From assembly GCF_012027355.1 (NCBI RefSeq), contig NZ_SNUH01000001.1, forward strand, positions 248,001 through 312,000: DNA of 64,000 bases. The letters are read 5' to 3'. The first letter of the stretch is position 1. Each line of letters begins with the position of its first letter. Both the position numbers and the translations under genes were made by a program. A model generated the notes under the pieces. That model was not told the DNA's origin. It saw only the letters and a list, made by a program, of their open reading frames with translations, and made no database searches. Below are positions 1-8,213 of this stretch, piece after piece. Origin of the DNA: Thermococcus sp. M36 (GTDB lineage: Archaea > Methanobacteriota_B > Thermococci > Thermococcales > Thermococcaceae).

Positions 1-78
1 GCCGCTGATTATGTCATCCGCGTCCTGAACGTCGGGGGGAAGAGCCGCGTGGAGGTTGAGAGCCTTGGAGCGTATTAG
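1..78 (+). CDS. rad50: Rad50 ATPase, C-terminal 25 residues only
   Basis: Frame 1 is open from the window edge to a TAG at 76-78. It encodes a 25-residue tail containing AADYVIRV and ending SLGAY. The pattern AAD-x-VIR followed by a short acidic tail is what I recall for the C-terminus of Pyrococcus Rad50, and the next gene is nurA. In Thermococcales herA, mre11, rad50 and nurA form a double-strand-break repair operon, so rad50 is the expected upstream gene. The rest lies outside the window, so the assignment rests on the tail and the neighbour. The frame overlaps the nurA start. Confidence 0.7.
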   Translation, partial: AADYVIRVLNVGGKSRVEVESLGAY

Positions 79-1315
79 CGACGTTCACCTCAGGGAGATC
101 AGGGACTTTCTCCTCAGGAGCCTCAGGGACGTCGAGAGGCTGAGAAGTGCTGTGGCGAAACACTTCACCTGGAAGTCCCTGCCCGCTCCGAGGGGTGGGA
201 ACGTTTACGCGATCGACGGCAGCAGGATGATGAAGCGCCTCAGCGGGGCGATAATCTACGCCGTTTCGGCCTCTGCGATAGGTGAGAGGCTCTACTACTG
301 GAACGACATCGGCATGGTCTTCCCCTACAAGAACGTCGAGGAGAGGGTCAGGATTCACATGGACATCCTGGAGAAGAGAATGGGCGCGATGATGCTCGAA
401 CTCGGCGCCGATCTGGTGCTCATGGACGGCACGATAAGCAGCGCCATAATCACCCCTCCCACTTACGCATCTTCGACGACGAGGGAACTCTACAGCCGGC
501 ACGGAAAGCAGCTCCTCGAAGCGGCCCTGGAGTTCCTCGACTTCCTCGACGAACAGTGGGCCGAGTGGCGGAAGGAGCTGGAGAAAACCGGCGTGCTCAA
601 CGGTTTTTCCCTCCCCTCAAGGGGCTGGAACGGGGAGGAGATATTCTCAATGCTCATGAAAAGGGGCGCGAGGAGTATAAGGGAGAGCTTCTGGTGGATC
701 AACGACAAGGAGGATCTTATAGTCCTCTTCGAGTACCTGGAGTATCTCCACGCGCTGGACAGGCTCCTTGGGGGCAGGATAGCGGCGGTAGCTAAGACAT
801 TCTACAAGTCTGACGTCGTTAAGACGGTTAGGGAGAGGGAGAAAGAGAGGCTCAAGGGGGCGCCGATGATAGTCGATACCCCCGTTGTGGCTTCGCTTTC
901 GGACGAGAGCGGCTACCTGGAGTTCAGGTACCTCGAAAAGCCCAAGGAGGCCTTTCCCAAGCTGGTCGTCGATTTGATGCACCACGGAAAACTCCAGAAC
1001 CTCAAGGAAATCCTCATCATGGAGGACGGAAAGATACTCGGAGCCAGGATAAGGCCGGCATACGTCCGCTTCGCCGAAAGGGGGCTGATATACCTTCTTG
1101 AGGTGCCGGAAAGGCAGGACTTCGAGGGAACCCTTGCGAATATCCTCTCCGTCGCCGAGGACGAGTACGTGATTCCTCTCGAGTACGCCCACCATTCCGT
1201 TGTCATCAAAAAGCAGGAGTTCGACGCCTATGTGAACGCGGTGCTGAGCGCACTGGTGGGAGAAGACGAGAGGTTCCTCAGCTTTCTGCGCTACGGGAGG
1301 GAACCGCTGGAGTGA
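65..1315 (+). CDS. nurA: DNA end-resection nuclease NurA
   Basis: NurA is a 5'-3' exo/endonuclease that works with the HerA helicase and Mre11-Rad50 to resect DNA ends. The protein is 416 residues from the chosen TTG. The metal-binding core is visible: IDGSR with Asp at about residue 51, a second Asp in LMDGT near 121, and a C-terminal YAHHSV histidine block, in the order expected of a NurA fold. The TTG at 65 is preferred over the TTG at 56 because GGAGG at 51-55 sits nine bases before it and directly abuts the earlier one. It overlaps the end of rad50, consistent with one operon, and its stop overlaps the start region of the DUF72 gene. Confidence 0.88.
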   Translation: MERISDVHLREIRDFLLRSLRDVERLRSAVAKHFTWKSLPAPRGGNVYAIDGSRMMKRLSGAIIYAVSASAIGERLYYWNDIGMVFPYKNVEERVRIHMDILEKRMGAMMLELGADLVLMDGTISSAIITPPTYASSTTRELYSRHGKQLLEAALEFLDFLDEQWAEWRKELEKTGVLNGFSLPSRGWNGEEIFSMLMKRGARSIRESFWWINDKEDLIVLFEYLEYLHALDRLLGGRIAAVAKTFYKSDVVKTVREREKERLKGAPMIVDTPVVASLSDESGYLEFRYLEKPKEAFPKLVVDLMHHGKLQNLKEILIMEDGKILGARIRPAYVRFAERGLIYLLEVPERQDFEGTLANILSVAEDEYVIPLEYAHHSVVIKKQEFDAYVNAVLSALVGEDERFLSFLRYGREPLE

Positions 1316-1320
1316 GGGAG

Positions 1321-2034
1321 ATGATACGGGTCGGAACCTGCGGCTTCTGCGAGGGGCACGCGAAGTACTACCGCGACTTCGACGCGATAGAGGTGCAGCA
1401 AACCTTTTACCGAGTTCTGCAGGAAAAAACACTCGAACGCTGGCGGAAAGAAGCGCCCCAGGGCTTTACCTTTGCCCTCAAAGCCTTTCAGGGCGTAACC
1501 CACCCACCGAACAGCCCCACGTGGCGGAGGAGCAACGTTAAACCTCCAAGGGAAGCAGGCCTTCTGAGACCCAGCGGCGACGTTTTGCACTTCTGGCGAC
1601 TTACGTTGAGGGAAGCGGAAATCTTGGGGGCCAGGTTCATCCTCATCCAGCTCCCGACGAGCTTCAAGGAGAGCGAAGAGAGCTTTGTCAACGCGGAGAA
1701 GTTCTTTGCGATGATAGACAGGAGAGACTTCGAGATAGCCGTCGAGCTTAGGGGATGGAGCGAAAAGGGAATTAAGCGCTTCGTCAGGGAGTTCGACGTT
1801 ATAGACGTGACCGACCCCCTCGTGAGGATCCCGCTCCACAGCGGAGAGACCAACTACTATCGCCTGCACGGGCGCTACGAGAACGGGAAGATTGTTTACA
1901 GGCACGCCTACAGCGACGGGGAGCTCGAAAAGGTGAAGGAGAGGGTTCTCGGCTGGAACCGCTCGGAGAGCTTCGTCTTCTTTAACAACTCGAACATGTG
2001 TCGGGATGCCAAGCGCTTTAAGGAACTCCTTTAG
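1321..2034 (+). CDS. DUF72 family protein
   Basis: A 237-residue protein starting MIRVGTCGF, with YYRDFDAIEVQQTFY and a central FALKAFQGVTHP segment, which are hallmarks of the DUF72 (YecE) family, predicted to be TIM-barrel-like. The biochemical role is unknown. The ATG at 1321 is chosen because GGAGTGAGG just upstream is correctly spaced. A GTG at 1312 is also in frame, but GGAG would touch it. It follows nurA with overlapping signals and is probably cotranscribed with the repair operon. Its stop codon abuts a guide RNA encoded on the opposite strand. Confidence 0.82.
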   Translation: MIRVGTCGFCEGHAKYYRDFDAIEVQQTFYRVLQEKTLERWRKEAPQGFTFALKAFQGVTHPPNSPTWRRSNVKPPREAGLLRPSGDVLHFWRLTLREAEILGARFILIQLPTSFKESEESFVNAEKFFAMIDRRDFEIAVELRGWSEKGIKRFVREFDVIDVTDPLVRIPLHSGETNYYRLHGRYENGKIVYRHAYSDGELEKVKERVLGWNRSESFVFFNNSNMCRDAKRFKELL

Positions 2035-2089
2035 GCTCAGGCACGGGTCCAGTTCATCACGGGTCAGACGAGGGTGTCGTCATCATCGC
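2035..2089 (-). ncRNA. C/D box small guide RNA (sRNA)
   Basis: On the minus strand all four boxes are canonical. C is ATGATGA (2080-2086), D' is CTGA (2064-2067), C' is GTGATGA (2054-2060) and D is CTGA (2037-2040). The spacers are 12 nt (C to D'), 3 nt (D' to C') and 13 nt (C' to D), the compact archaeal layout. A short terminal helix GGC/GCC closes the RNA. Such RNAs bind L7Ae, Nop5 and fibrillarin and direct 2'-O-methylation of the nucleotide paired five positions upstream of D or D'. The D' guide is complementary to ACGAGGGTGTCG and the D guide to GCACGGGTCCAGT, each marking the fifth base (G). Targets were not identified. It starts about ten bases after the gyaR stop on the same strand and may be processed from that transcript. 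Confidence 0.9.
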
Positions 2090-2098
2090 CGGCGGATT

Positions 2099-3104
2099 TC
2101 ACTCAAACCCCGGCTCCCTAACTTTCACGACCTCCCGATTGACAAGTGTCGGCGGAACCTCGCCGTTCTTGAAGGCTATGAGGTTTTTGGCCACAAGCTC
2201 CGCCATTCCCTCCCTCGCGCCGTGGGTGGCACTGCCGAGGTGGGGGGGCCAAAACAACGTTGTCAAGGCTGGAGAGCCCCTCGTGGTAGTACGGCTCCTC
2301 CTCAAAGACGTCTAAGCCAGCTCCGGCGATCCAGCCCTCCTTGAGGGCCTTGACTAGCGCGTTGGTGTCAACCACCTTGCCCCTCGCGATGTTGACGAGT
2401 ATCGCTGTTGGCTTCATCAGCCTAAGCCGCCCCTCGTTGATGAGGTGGTAAGTTTCCTTCGTCAGCGGGACGGCTAAAACAACGAAGTCGCTCTCCCTAA
2501 GGAGCTCGTCGAGAGGCTTGAATTCAGCGCCGAGTTCTTTCTCGGCCTCGGGCTTCCTCGTGCGCGAGTTGTAGAGTATCCTCATCCCGAAGCCCTTAGC
2601 GCGTCTCGCTATTGCCTGGCCTATCCTGCCGAAGCCGACTATTCCTATGGTCTTGCCATAGACGTCGTAGCCGAGGAACCAGCGCGGGTGCCAGGCTATT
2701 CCTTTCCGCTTCCACTCGCCGGAGCGGGTAAATTTGTCCGCCTCGATGAGCCTTCTTGCGGTGGCAAGCAGAAGGGTCCAGGCGAAGTCGGCGGTCGCGT
2801 TGGTAAGAACGTCCGGGGTGTTGGTGACGTAGATCCCGCGCTTGGTTGCCTCCTCGACGTCAATGTTGTCGTAGCCGACGGCGTAGTTGGTCACAATCCT
2901 GAGTCTCGGTGCAGAGTCGAACAATTCCCTATCAACCTTCTCGCTGAGCATTGGAACAAGGGCATCAACATCGCGGACTTTCTCAAGGAGAACGTCCCTC
3001 GGGATCTCGTGCTCGTCCTCCCAGACCTCAACCTCGAAGTGCTCCCCCAGCATCTTGATTCCGTTCTCCGGGATGGCACGGGTGATGAAGACCTTTGGCC
3101 TCAC
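2099..3104 (-). pseudogene. gyaR: Glyoxylate/hydroxypyruvate reductase, frameshifted near the C-terminus
   Basis: A D-2-hydroxyacid dehydrogenase that reduces glyoxylate with NAD(P)H. It starts [14 protein letters not shown], very like the Thermococcus litoralis enzyme. The dinucleotide site GIVGFGRIG and the substrate arginine in NIARGKVVD are intact. After VVLAP the frame leaves the family sequence at a run of seven C on the coding strand (2242-2248). Removing one C restores [13 protein letters not shown], including the catalytic histidine, and carries the frame to a stop at 2099 that gives a family-length protein. As written, the frame ends at 2118 without the histidine. A sequencing error, a true mutation or recoding would look the same. 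Start: a GTG at 3104 preceded by GGTGG is preferred over a GTG three codons upstream. Confidence 0.85.
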
Positions 3105-3151
3105 TTCGACCACCGGAAAAAGGTAAAGGGAAAGCCCTTAAGATTTTGCCC

Positions 3152-3328
3152 TCAGTCGAAGTCCCATATCGTCCGTCCCTTGTAGAACATCATTACGTAG
3201 CCGCAGTTTCTGCAGATGACGATTTTCACCTTGTGGGCGGTGAAGCCCCACTTGCTGTCGAGCTTGCCCTCCTCGACCTGGAAGTCCGTCCCTCCACAGA
3301 GGGGACACGTGAGCTGGCGCTTTTCCAT
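3152..3328 (-). CDS. Small zinc-ribbon protein
   Basis: 58 residues with two CxxC knuckles (CPLC near residue 8 and CRNC near 40), flanking a segment KWGFTAHKVKIVI and ending GRTIWDFD. This is a treble-clef or zinc-ribbon fold of unknown role; similar orphan zinc-ribbon proteins are common in Thermococcales. The ATG at 3328 is preceded by GGTGGT six bases away. A longer frame exists upstream, but it would cross the divergent promoter and adds a hydrophobic stretch with no family support. The gene is divergent from the RNA methyltransferase at 3419. Confidence 0.75.
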   Translation of the reverse strand: MEKRQLTCPLCGGTDFQVEEGKLDSKWGFTAHKVKIVICRNCGYVMMFYKGRTIWDFD

Positions 3329-3418
3329 CGTTACCACCAAAGCCAGTAGAAACCGAAACAATAAAAAGTTTTTGTGCCCCAAGGTAACTTTCTTAAGAGC
3401 CCGCTCCAAGCTGGGGAC

Positions 3419-4681
3419 ATGAAGCTGACGGGGAGGATCGGCAGCATCAGCGACGATGGCCTCGGGGTTCTAAAGGTAGAGAATAGAGAGTTCTACGTCC
3501 CCTTCACCTATCCAGGGGACGTTGTTAGTGTTAAAAAGGCGAAGCGCCGCTTCGGGAGGAAAATAGCCACCGATTTTGTGCTCATTAAAGAATCCTCGAT
3601 AAGGCAGGCTCCCCGCTGTTCCCACTTCGGAACCTGCGGCGGTTGCCTCTGGCAGGGGCTGAAGTACAGGGAGCAGCTGAGGCTCAAAGCGGAGGTTTTC
3701 GAACGGATTACAGGGATAGAAGCAGAGATTAAGGGCTCACCCAAAATCTGGGGCTTCAGGAACGTGAGCAACTTCATAGTTGCCACCTCCGGAACCGGAC
3801 TGAAGGAGTACGGGAACCCGCTCGGAGTTGTTAACCTTGTGGAGTGCCCGGTTTTCTCGAAGAGAACTGCCCGGTACCTCCGCGCCCTTCGGGATTTCAT
3901 GGAGGAGACCCAGGTCAGGCCCTGGAACCTCCGGAAGAAAACCGGGGGAGTCCACTACCTCCAGGTAAAGGAGAGTAAGTTCACTGGAGAGGTCATGGTG
4001 AACCTAATCGCCCACGTTGACCCTCCAGATGAGATTCTGGAGGCCTTTAGGGACTACTTCTCCTTTTCTGATTCCCTCTACTGGAGCCTCAAGACCGATG
4101 AACGAGACGACCCGCGCGGAGAGCCGAGACTGGTGGCGGGAAGGCACTACATCCGCGAACGAGTTGAGGACGTGACTTACCTCATCCACCCCAACAGCTT
4201 CTTCCAGACCAACAGCTACGCCCTGCCGTTGCTTATGAAGGCCGTTGAGGACTTTGCAGATGGCGAGAGAGTCCTTGACCTGTACTCCGGCGTCGGGACC
4301 TTCGGCGTCTGGCTGGCGAAGAGGGGCTTTGAGGTTGCTGGGGTTGAGGTGAATCCCTTTGCGGTCGAGATGGCGCGGAAAAACGCAGAGCTGAACGGCG
4401 TCAGCGCCACCTTCCACGTTGGCAGGGCGGAGGAGACTCCAATCGGCGACTACGACACCGTAATAGTTGACCCGCCGAGAAAGGGGTTGAGAGAAGTGGG
4501 GGAGCTTCTTGCCAAGAGCAGCGTCGAGAGGGTCGTTTACATCTCCTGCAATCCCAAGGCGTTCAGGCTCGACTATGAGAGGCATTTAAAGAAGAGCTAC
4601 CGGATTGAAAACGCCATCCTCATTGATATGTTCCCGCACACGCCGCACGTTGAAGCTGTTTTAATGCTGGAAAAGAAGTAA
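3419..4681 (+). CDS. RNA (uracil-5-)-methyltransferase, TrmA/RlmD family
   Basis: A 420-residue SAM-dependent enzyme that makes 5-methyluridine in RNA. Domains: a TRAM RNA-binding domain (about 1-57), an iron-sulfur cysteine cluster (C67, C73, C76 in CSHFGTCGGC plus a later Cys in VECPVF), a Rossmann methyltransferase core with DLYSGVGTFG, then IVDPPRKGL and the catalytic cysteine in YISCNP. Pyrococcus has paralogues for tRNA U54 and for 23S rRNA, and I cannot tell which this is. The ATG at 3419 follows GGGG by a few bases. An upstream in-frame start lies inside the promoter region (a T-rich element at about 3362-3375), so it was not used. It is convergent with infB, with a four-base gap. Confidence 0.87.
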   Translation: MKLTGRIGSISDDGLGVLKVENREFYVPFTYPGDVVSVKKAKRRFGRKIATDFVLIKESSIRQAPRCSHFGTCGGCLWQGLKYREQLRLKAEVFERITGIEAEIKGSPKIWGFRNVSNFIVATSGTGLKEYGNPLGVVNLVECPVFSKRTARYLRALRDFMEETQVRPWNLRKKTGGVHYLQVKESKFTGEVMVNLIAHVDPPDEILEAFRDYFSFSDSLYWSLKTDERDDPRGEPRLVAGRHYIRERVEDVTYLIHPNSFFQTNSYALPLLMKAVEDFADGERVLDLYSGVGTFGVWLAKRGFEVAGVEVNPFAVEMARKNAELNGVSATFHVGRAEETPIGDYDTVIVDPPRKGLREVGELLAKSSVERVVYISCNPKAFRLDYERHLKKSYRIENAILIDMFPHTPHVEAVLMLEKK

Positions 4682-4685
4682 AAGG

Positions 4686-7600
4686 CTAAACAGCCTTCCA
4701 GAACGGATCCTTCTGGGCCTTCACCCTTGCCGTCATCTTGAGGGCCTTTATATCTGTCTCATCCAGCTCGTTCTTGAGCTGCTTGGCAAGTGTTATCACG
4801 TCGTTCTTGCTGAGGTCAACGTATAGGGTCTCACCAGGATGGATGTGCCTGCCGACTATCGCACCCTCGATGGCTATTGCCACAGCGTCGCCCTTCTTTG
4901 CCTCCTGGACGAAGTCATTCTTGTTCTTGATGGACTTGATGACTCCGACCTTCTGGCCGTTCTGCTTGATAAGAATCACGCCGGGCCGTATCCTGCCCTC
5001 AACTACCTCGATGCCGACTATCGCCGGGTGGCTCCTTCTAAACACATAGCGCTCGTCCGGGTAGAGCCTGATGACGCCCGGGAAGGTAACACTCTTGAGC
5101 AGCTCGCGCTTCTTCTTCTCCTCCTCGGCCTTTACCCATGCCTCGTAGTCCTCGATGAGCTTGTAGATGATGTTGCCGACGAATATCGGAACCCCTTTTG
5201 CCTTGGCGACCTCCTGGGCGTCCTCGTTCACCTTGACGTTGAAGCCGAGGACGACGCCGTACTTTGGATCCTCGTCCTTGACGCTCAGAGCCTCCATGAC
5301 GTCGGTCTTGCTGATGTTCCCTACATCAGCCTTCCTTATCGGGATGTTCTTCTCTCCGAGCTCCTTGCTGAGGGCCTCAAGGCTTCCCAGGGTATCGGCC
5401 TTGACTATGACACCCACCTTGCCGGTGCTTATAACGACGCTCTGTATCTGGCTGAGTATCTCCTCCCTGGCCCTTTCTACCTCCTCCTCAGAGCGCGCCG
5501 CGATTACAGGGGAACCTGCCAGGGCCTCCTCAAGGCCGGGCGCAGCTATCTTAATACCCGCCGCGGCTGCCACCTCGTCAACCTGGTCGAAGCGGAAACG
5601 TGGATCCCTTATCTCGTCAAGGGGCTTGGGCTTGAGCAGGGCGCGGATTTTGGTGACTATCGCCTTGTCCTTTCCACCGACGACTATGGTGTCGTCCTTT
5701 CTGAGGGTTCCGTCATAGATGATGACGTCTATCGTGGTTCCAAGGCCGAGCTCCTCGCGAACTTCGAGAATTGTGCCACGCGCCGGACCTTCGACCTCAA
5801 TCTTGAGCTTCTCCTCAAGATACTTCTGGCTGAGGCCTGCAATGAGGACAAGCAGTTCGGGGACGCCTATCCCATACTTGGCCGAAATCGGAACTATTGC
5901 AAGCTCCCTTGTGAAGTTCTGGACGCGATCAAAGCGGTTCGCCTGGAAGCCCATCTCGTAGAACTTACCTATCAGCTCCCAGAGCTTGGTCTCAAGCTCC
6001 TGTTGGGCCCTCTGATCCTGTTTCTTGACGTTCACGAGGAAGGGTTCGTCCTCCTCGACCTTCCAGCCCTTTATCCTGTCTATCTTGTTAGCGGCCACTA
6101 TGAACGGTGTCCTGTTCCTCCTGAGTATCTCGATGCTCTCTATCGTCTGCGGCTGGAAGCCCTCGTTTATATCAACTATGAGGACCGCAAGGTCGGCAAG
6201 GCTCCCTCCCCTCGCGCGCAGGCTCGTGAAGGCCTCGTGGCCAGGGGTATCGATGAAGAGCAGTCCAGGGAGCTTTATCTCGCCTTTCCAGAGCTTAATG
6301 AGCGGGCCGGCGAGCTGCTTGACGGTCTCAATGGGCACTTCAGTCGCACCGATGTGCTGGGTTATTCCGCCGGCTTCCTTGCCGGCGACGTTTGTGCGCC
6401 TGATCCTGTCAAGCAGGGTTGTATTGTGAACGAGTATGCCGTTGGCCACGAAATTGTGGGTTTCAGTGGTGAGGTCATAGACGTAGCCGTTGTATTCTTC
6501 CTCCTCAACGGTCTCAACCGGAATGAAAACAAGGTTCTCGGCGATGTTGCGGACATAGGCTATATCCCTTGAGTCGAACTCCCTGTTGCGCCATACCTCG
6601 AGCAGTTCCCTTCCAAGTTCGGTTAGCTTTCCATCTTTGATCAGGCCGTCCCTCTCAAGGGCCTTCAGGTAGTTGTGGTCTCTCGAACGCCCCTCAAGGA
6701 CTGCGAGCTTGCGCTGGAGCGTTGGGGAGCCCCTCTCGATGGCATCAAGGATCCTCATCAGCGTTTCATAGCTTGGCGCTTCCTCACCTTCGTATTTGCC
6801 GTAGAACGGAACGTAGGAGTTAAGTTCTGTCCTCGTGAATCCAAAGAGCAGTCTGAGCCTCTTGAGTTCCTCGAAGATCGGGTAGGACTCACTTTTCCTG
6901 CTCTTTTCTATGATCCGCTCGAGCCTTTCCCCTTTCTCCTTCACCGTGAAGCCGATGTGCCTCTCGAATGCAAGGAGGTTTCTCTTTCCGGAGATGACGA
7001 GCGTGGTGTATTCCGAGCGGTAGATCTTGGAAACTATTCCGTAGCGGAGAAGAACCAGTGAGAGATCCTCGATGAACTCCCTCGACGCGCTCGTCACCTC
7101 GATTCTGGCGTCTTTAAGGTTCACGTAACCATCGGCGTCAAAGTATCCCCTGAGGAACTCGGCCACATACTCCCTGGGGGCCATGAAGAGGACGTTGGGG
7201 ACTCTCATCCTGTGCGCCTTCTTCTCATCCGGGAACTCGAAGAGATGCCTTAAGAGGCGCAGGAGGGCGTTCTTACCTTTTCTCACCTCAATTTCCCAAG
7301 AGGTCTTCCTCTTAACGCGCCTCAGCTCAACCCCGAGACTTTCAATCCCCTTCAGCCTCTCGAAGATCTCAACGTCGTTGTTTGCTATCTTCTCCTGACT
7401 ACCGTCCCCGAACATCACTCCGGCAAAGTAGAAGAGAGTCTTCCACTCCTCATCGGTTTTGGGAAGCTTTACGTAATGGAGAGGCTTGCCGGAGCGGTGG
7501 ATTCTCGGCGTGAAGGCTATCCTCTCAACGTGCTCCCAGCCGATATTCTCAATGTCTTCCGTGCGGAAGACGTTTCTTTTCACCTTGTAAGCCTTTTCCC

Positions 7601-8117
7601 CTCTAAACATCATCTCTGCTTTCTTTAGGCCGTTCTCATCGAGCTTTGCAATGAGCTCCTCCGTTGAGATCTTCGAAATGACGTATGAGCTGAATACCCC
7701 TTTATCCTCGTTTCCGTGGATGAACCTTGGAACGGCAACGTAGTCCCCAGGTTTGAGTTGATCGGCCCTCACCCATCCCCGTGTCGTCAGGAAGGGATGT
7801 TCCGGGGTTACTCCAACGCCGTGCCAGTTTTTGAGCTTAACCCTCACGATTTTACCCCTGTGCTTTACCCTCCAAACGTAGGGACTTTTCAGAGGGGAAA
7901 GTTTCCCATCCTCCGTGGCCCCGATTACGATTTCTCCAAAGAGCCTTACCTCTTTTTCCTGGTCCTTTTCCACAATATCCTTTCCATGTTCAAAGACTTC
8001 CTTAAGGGTGACCATTCCAACGCTTGGGAGCACTACCTTCTCCCCTGGAAGAAGGCACTTACCATGGTCAACATGACCGAGAACAGCTATGATCGGCTGC
8101 CTAATCCTCTTCGTCAT
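4686..8117 (-). CDS. infB: Translation initiation factor aIF5B (IF-2) with an intein in the GTPase P-loop
   Basis: aIF5B is the GTPase that promotes ribosomal subunit joining. The 1143-residue precursor carries a 545-residue intein inserted inside the G1 motif, after the Lys of GHVDHGK (residue 20) and before TTLLDRIR. Removing it leaves a 598-residue factor. The spliced protein has G1 GHVDHGKT, G3 DTPGHEAF, G4 NKID and the long C-terminal domains that follow (LGLGTTIDVIIYDG onwards). The ATG at 8117 is preferred over a GTG three codons upstream because GAGGTGA precedes it. A TATA-like CCTTTTAAAG at about 8149-8158 fits its promoter. Since the intein splits the nucleotide-binding loop, the factor should be inactive until splicing. 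Confidence 0.96.
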   Translation of the reverse strand: MTKRIRQPIIAVLGHVDHGKCLLPGEKVVLPSVGMVTLKEVFEHGKDIVEKDQEKEVRLFGEIVIGATEDGKLSPLKSPYVWRVKHRGKIVRVKLKNWHGVGVTPEHPFLTTRGWVRADQLKPGDYVAVPRFIHGNEDKGVFSSYVISKISTEELIAKLDENGLKKAEMMFRGEKAYKVKRNVFRTEDIENIGWEHVERIAFTPRIHRSGKPLHYVKLPKTDEEWKTLFYFAGVMFGDGSQEKIANNDVEIFERLKGIESLGVELRRVKRKTSWEIEVRKGKNALLRLLRHLFEFPDEKKAHRMRVPNVLFMAPREYVAEFLRGYFDADGYVNLKDARIEVTSASREFIEDLSLVLLRYGIVSKIYRSEYTTLVISGKRNLLAFERHIGFTVKEKGERLERIIEKSRKSESYPIFEELKRLRLLFGFTRTELNSYVPFYGKYEGEEAPSYETLMRILDAIERGSPTLQRKLAVLEGRSRDHNYLKALERDGLIKDGKLTELGRELLEVWRNREFDSRDIAYVRNIAENLVFIPVETVEEEEYNGYVYDLTTETHNFVANGILVHNTTLLDRIRRTNVAGKEAGGITQHIGATEVPIETVKQLAGPLIKLWKGEIKLPGLLFIDTPGHEAFTSLRARGGSLADLAVLIVDINEGFQPQTIESIEILRRNRTPFIVAANKIDRIKGWKVEEDEPFLVNVKKQDQRAQQELETKLWELIGKFYEMGFQANRFDRVQNFTRELAIVPISAKYGIGVPELLVLIAGLSQKYLEEKLKIEVEGPARGTILEVREELGLGTTIDVIIYDGTLRKDDTIVVGGKDKAIVTKIRALLKPKPLDEIRDPRFRFDQVDEVAAAAGIKIAAPGLEEALAGSPVIAARSEEEVERAREEILSQIQSVVISTGKVGVIVKADTLGSLEALSKELGEKNIPIRKADVGNISKTDVMEALSVKDEDPKYGVVLGFNVKVNEDAQEVAKAKGVPIFVGNIIYKLIEDYEAWVKAEEEKKKRELLKSVTFPGVIRLYPDERYVFRRSHPAIVGIEVVEGRIRPGVILIKQNGQKVGVIKSIKNKNDFVQEAKKGDAVAIAIEGAIVGRHIHPGETLYVDLSKNDVITLAKQLKNELDETDIKALKMTARVKAQKDPFWKAV
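6423..8057 (-). mobile_element. Intein with LAGLIDADG homing endonuclease in infB
   Basis: The intein runs from Cys1 (codon 8055-8057) to Asn545 (codon 6423-6425) and is followed by Thr as the +1 residue. Splicing motifs are all visible: N-terminal CLLPGEKV, a block B TPEHPF with its histidine, block F VYDLTTETHNFVANG and the C-terminal His-Asn. Between them are two LAGLIDADG-type motifs, YFAGVMFGDG and LRGYFDADG, both keeping their acidic residues, so the endonuclease looks intact. Inteins at this exact site are known in Pyrococcus aIF5B. The element is fully in frame and appears splicing-competent by motif content. Mobility is inferred, not shown. Confidence 0.95.
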
Positions 8118-8148
8118 CGTCCTCACCTCTGAGCTTAACTCCGGTGGG

Positions 8149-8158
8149 GGCTTTTAAA
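8149..8158 (-). promoter_or_regulatory. TATA box for infB
   Basis: On the minus strand CCTTTTAAAG lies about 32-41 bases before the infB ATG at 8117, the usual distance in this window. The rpl7ae gene has nearly the same core (CCTTTTAAAG at 10664-10673). Confidence 0.55.
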
Positions 8159-8213
8159 GGGTTCGGCGGCGCAAAAATTAAAAACGGCCGTGGTAATTTT
8201 GTGCGGTGGTGCG

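Noticed and set aside
2118-2305. Programmed frameshift in gyaR.
   Set aside because: No known slippery-site signal or stimulatory structure is visible; a one-base error or mutation in a homopolymer is simpler. Kept only as an alternative.
4839-6572. A 577-residue open frame on the plus strand opposite infB.
   Set aside because: It is the antisense shadow of aIF5B: no ribosome-binding site, no family pattern, and a composition dictated by the codons of the real gene.
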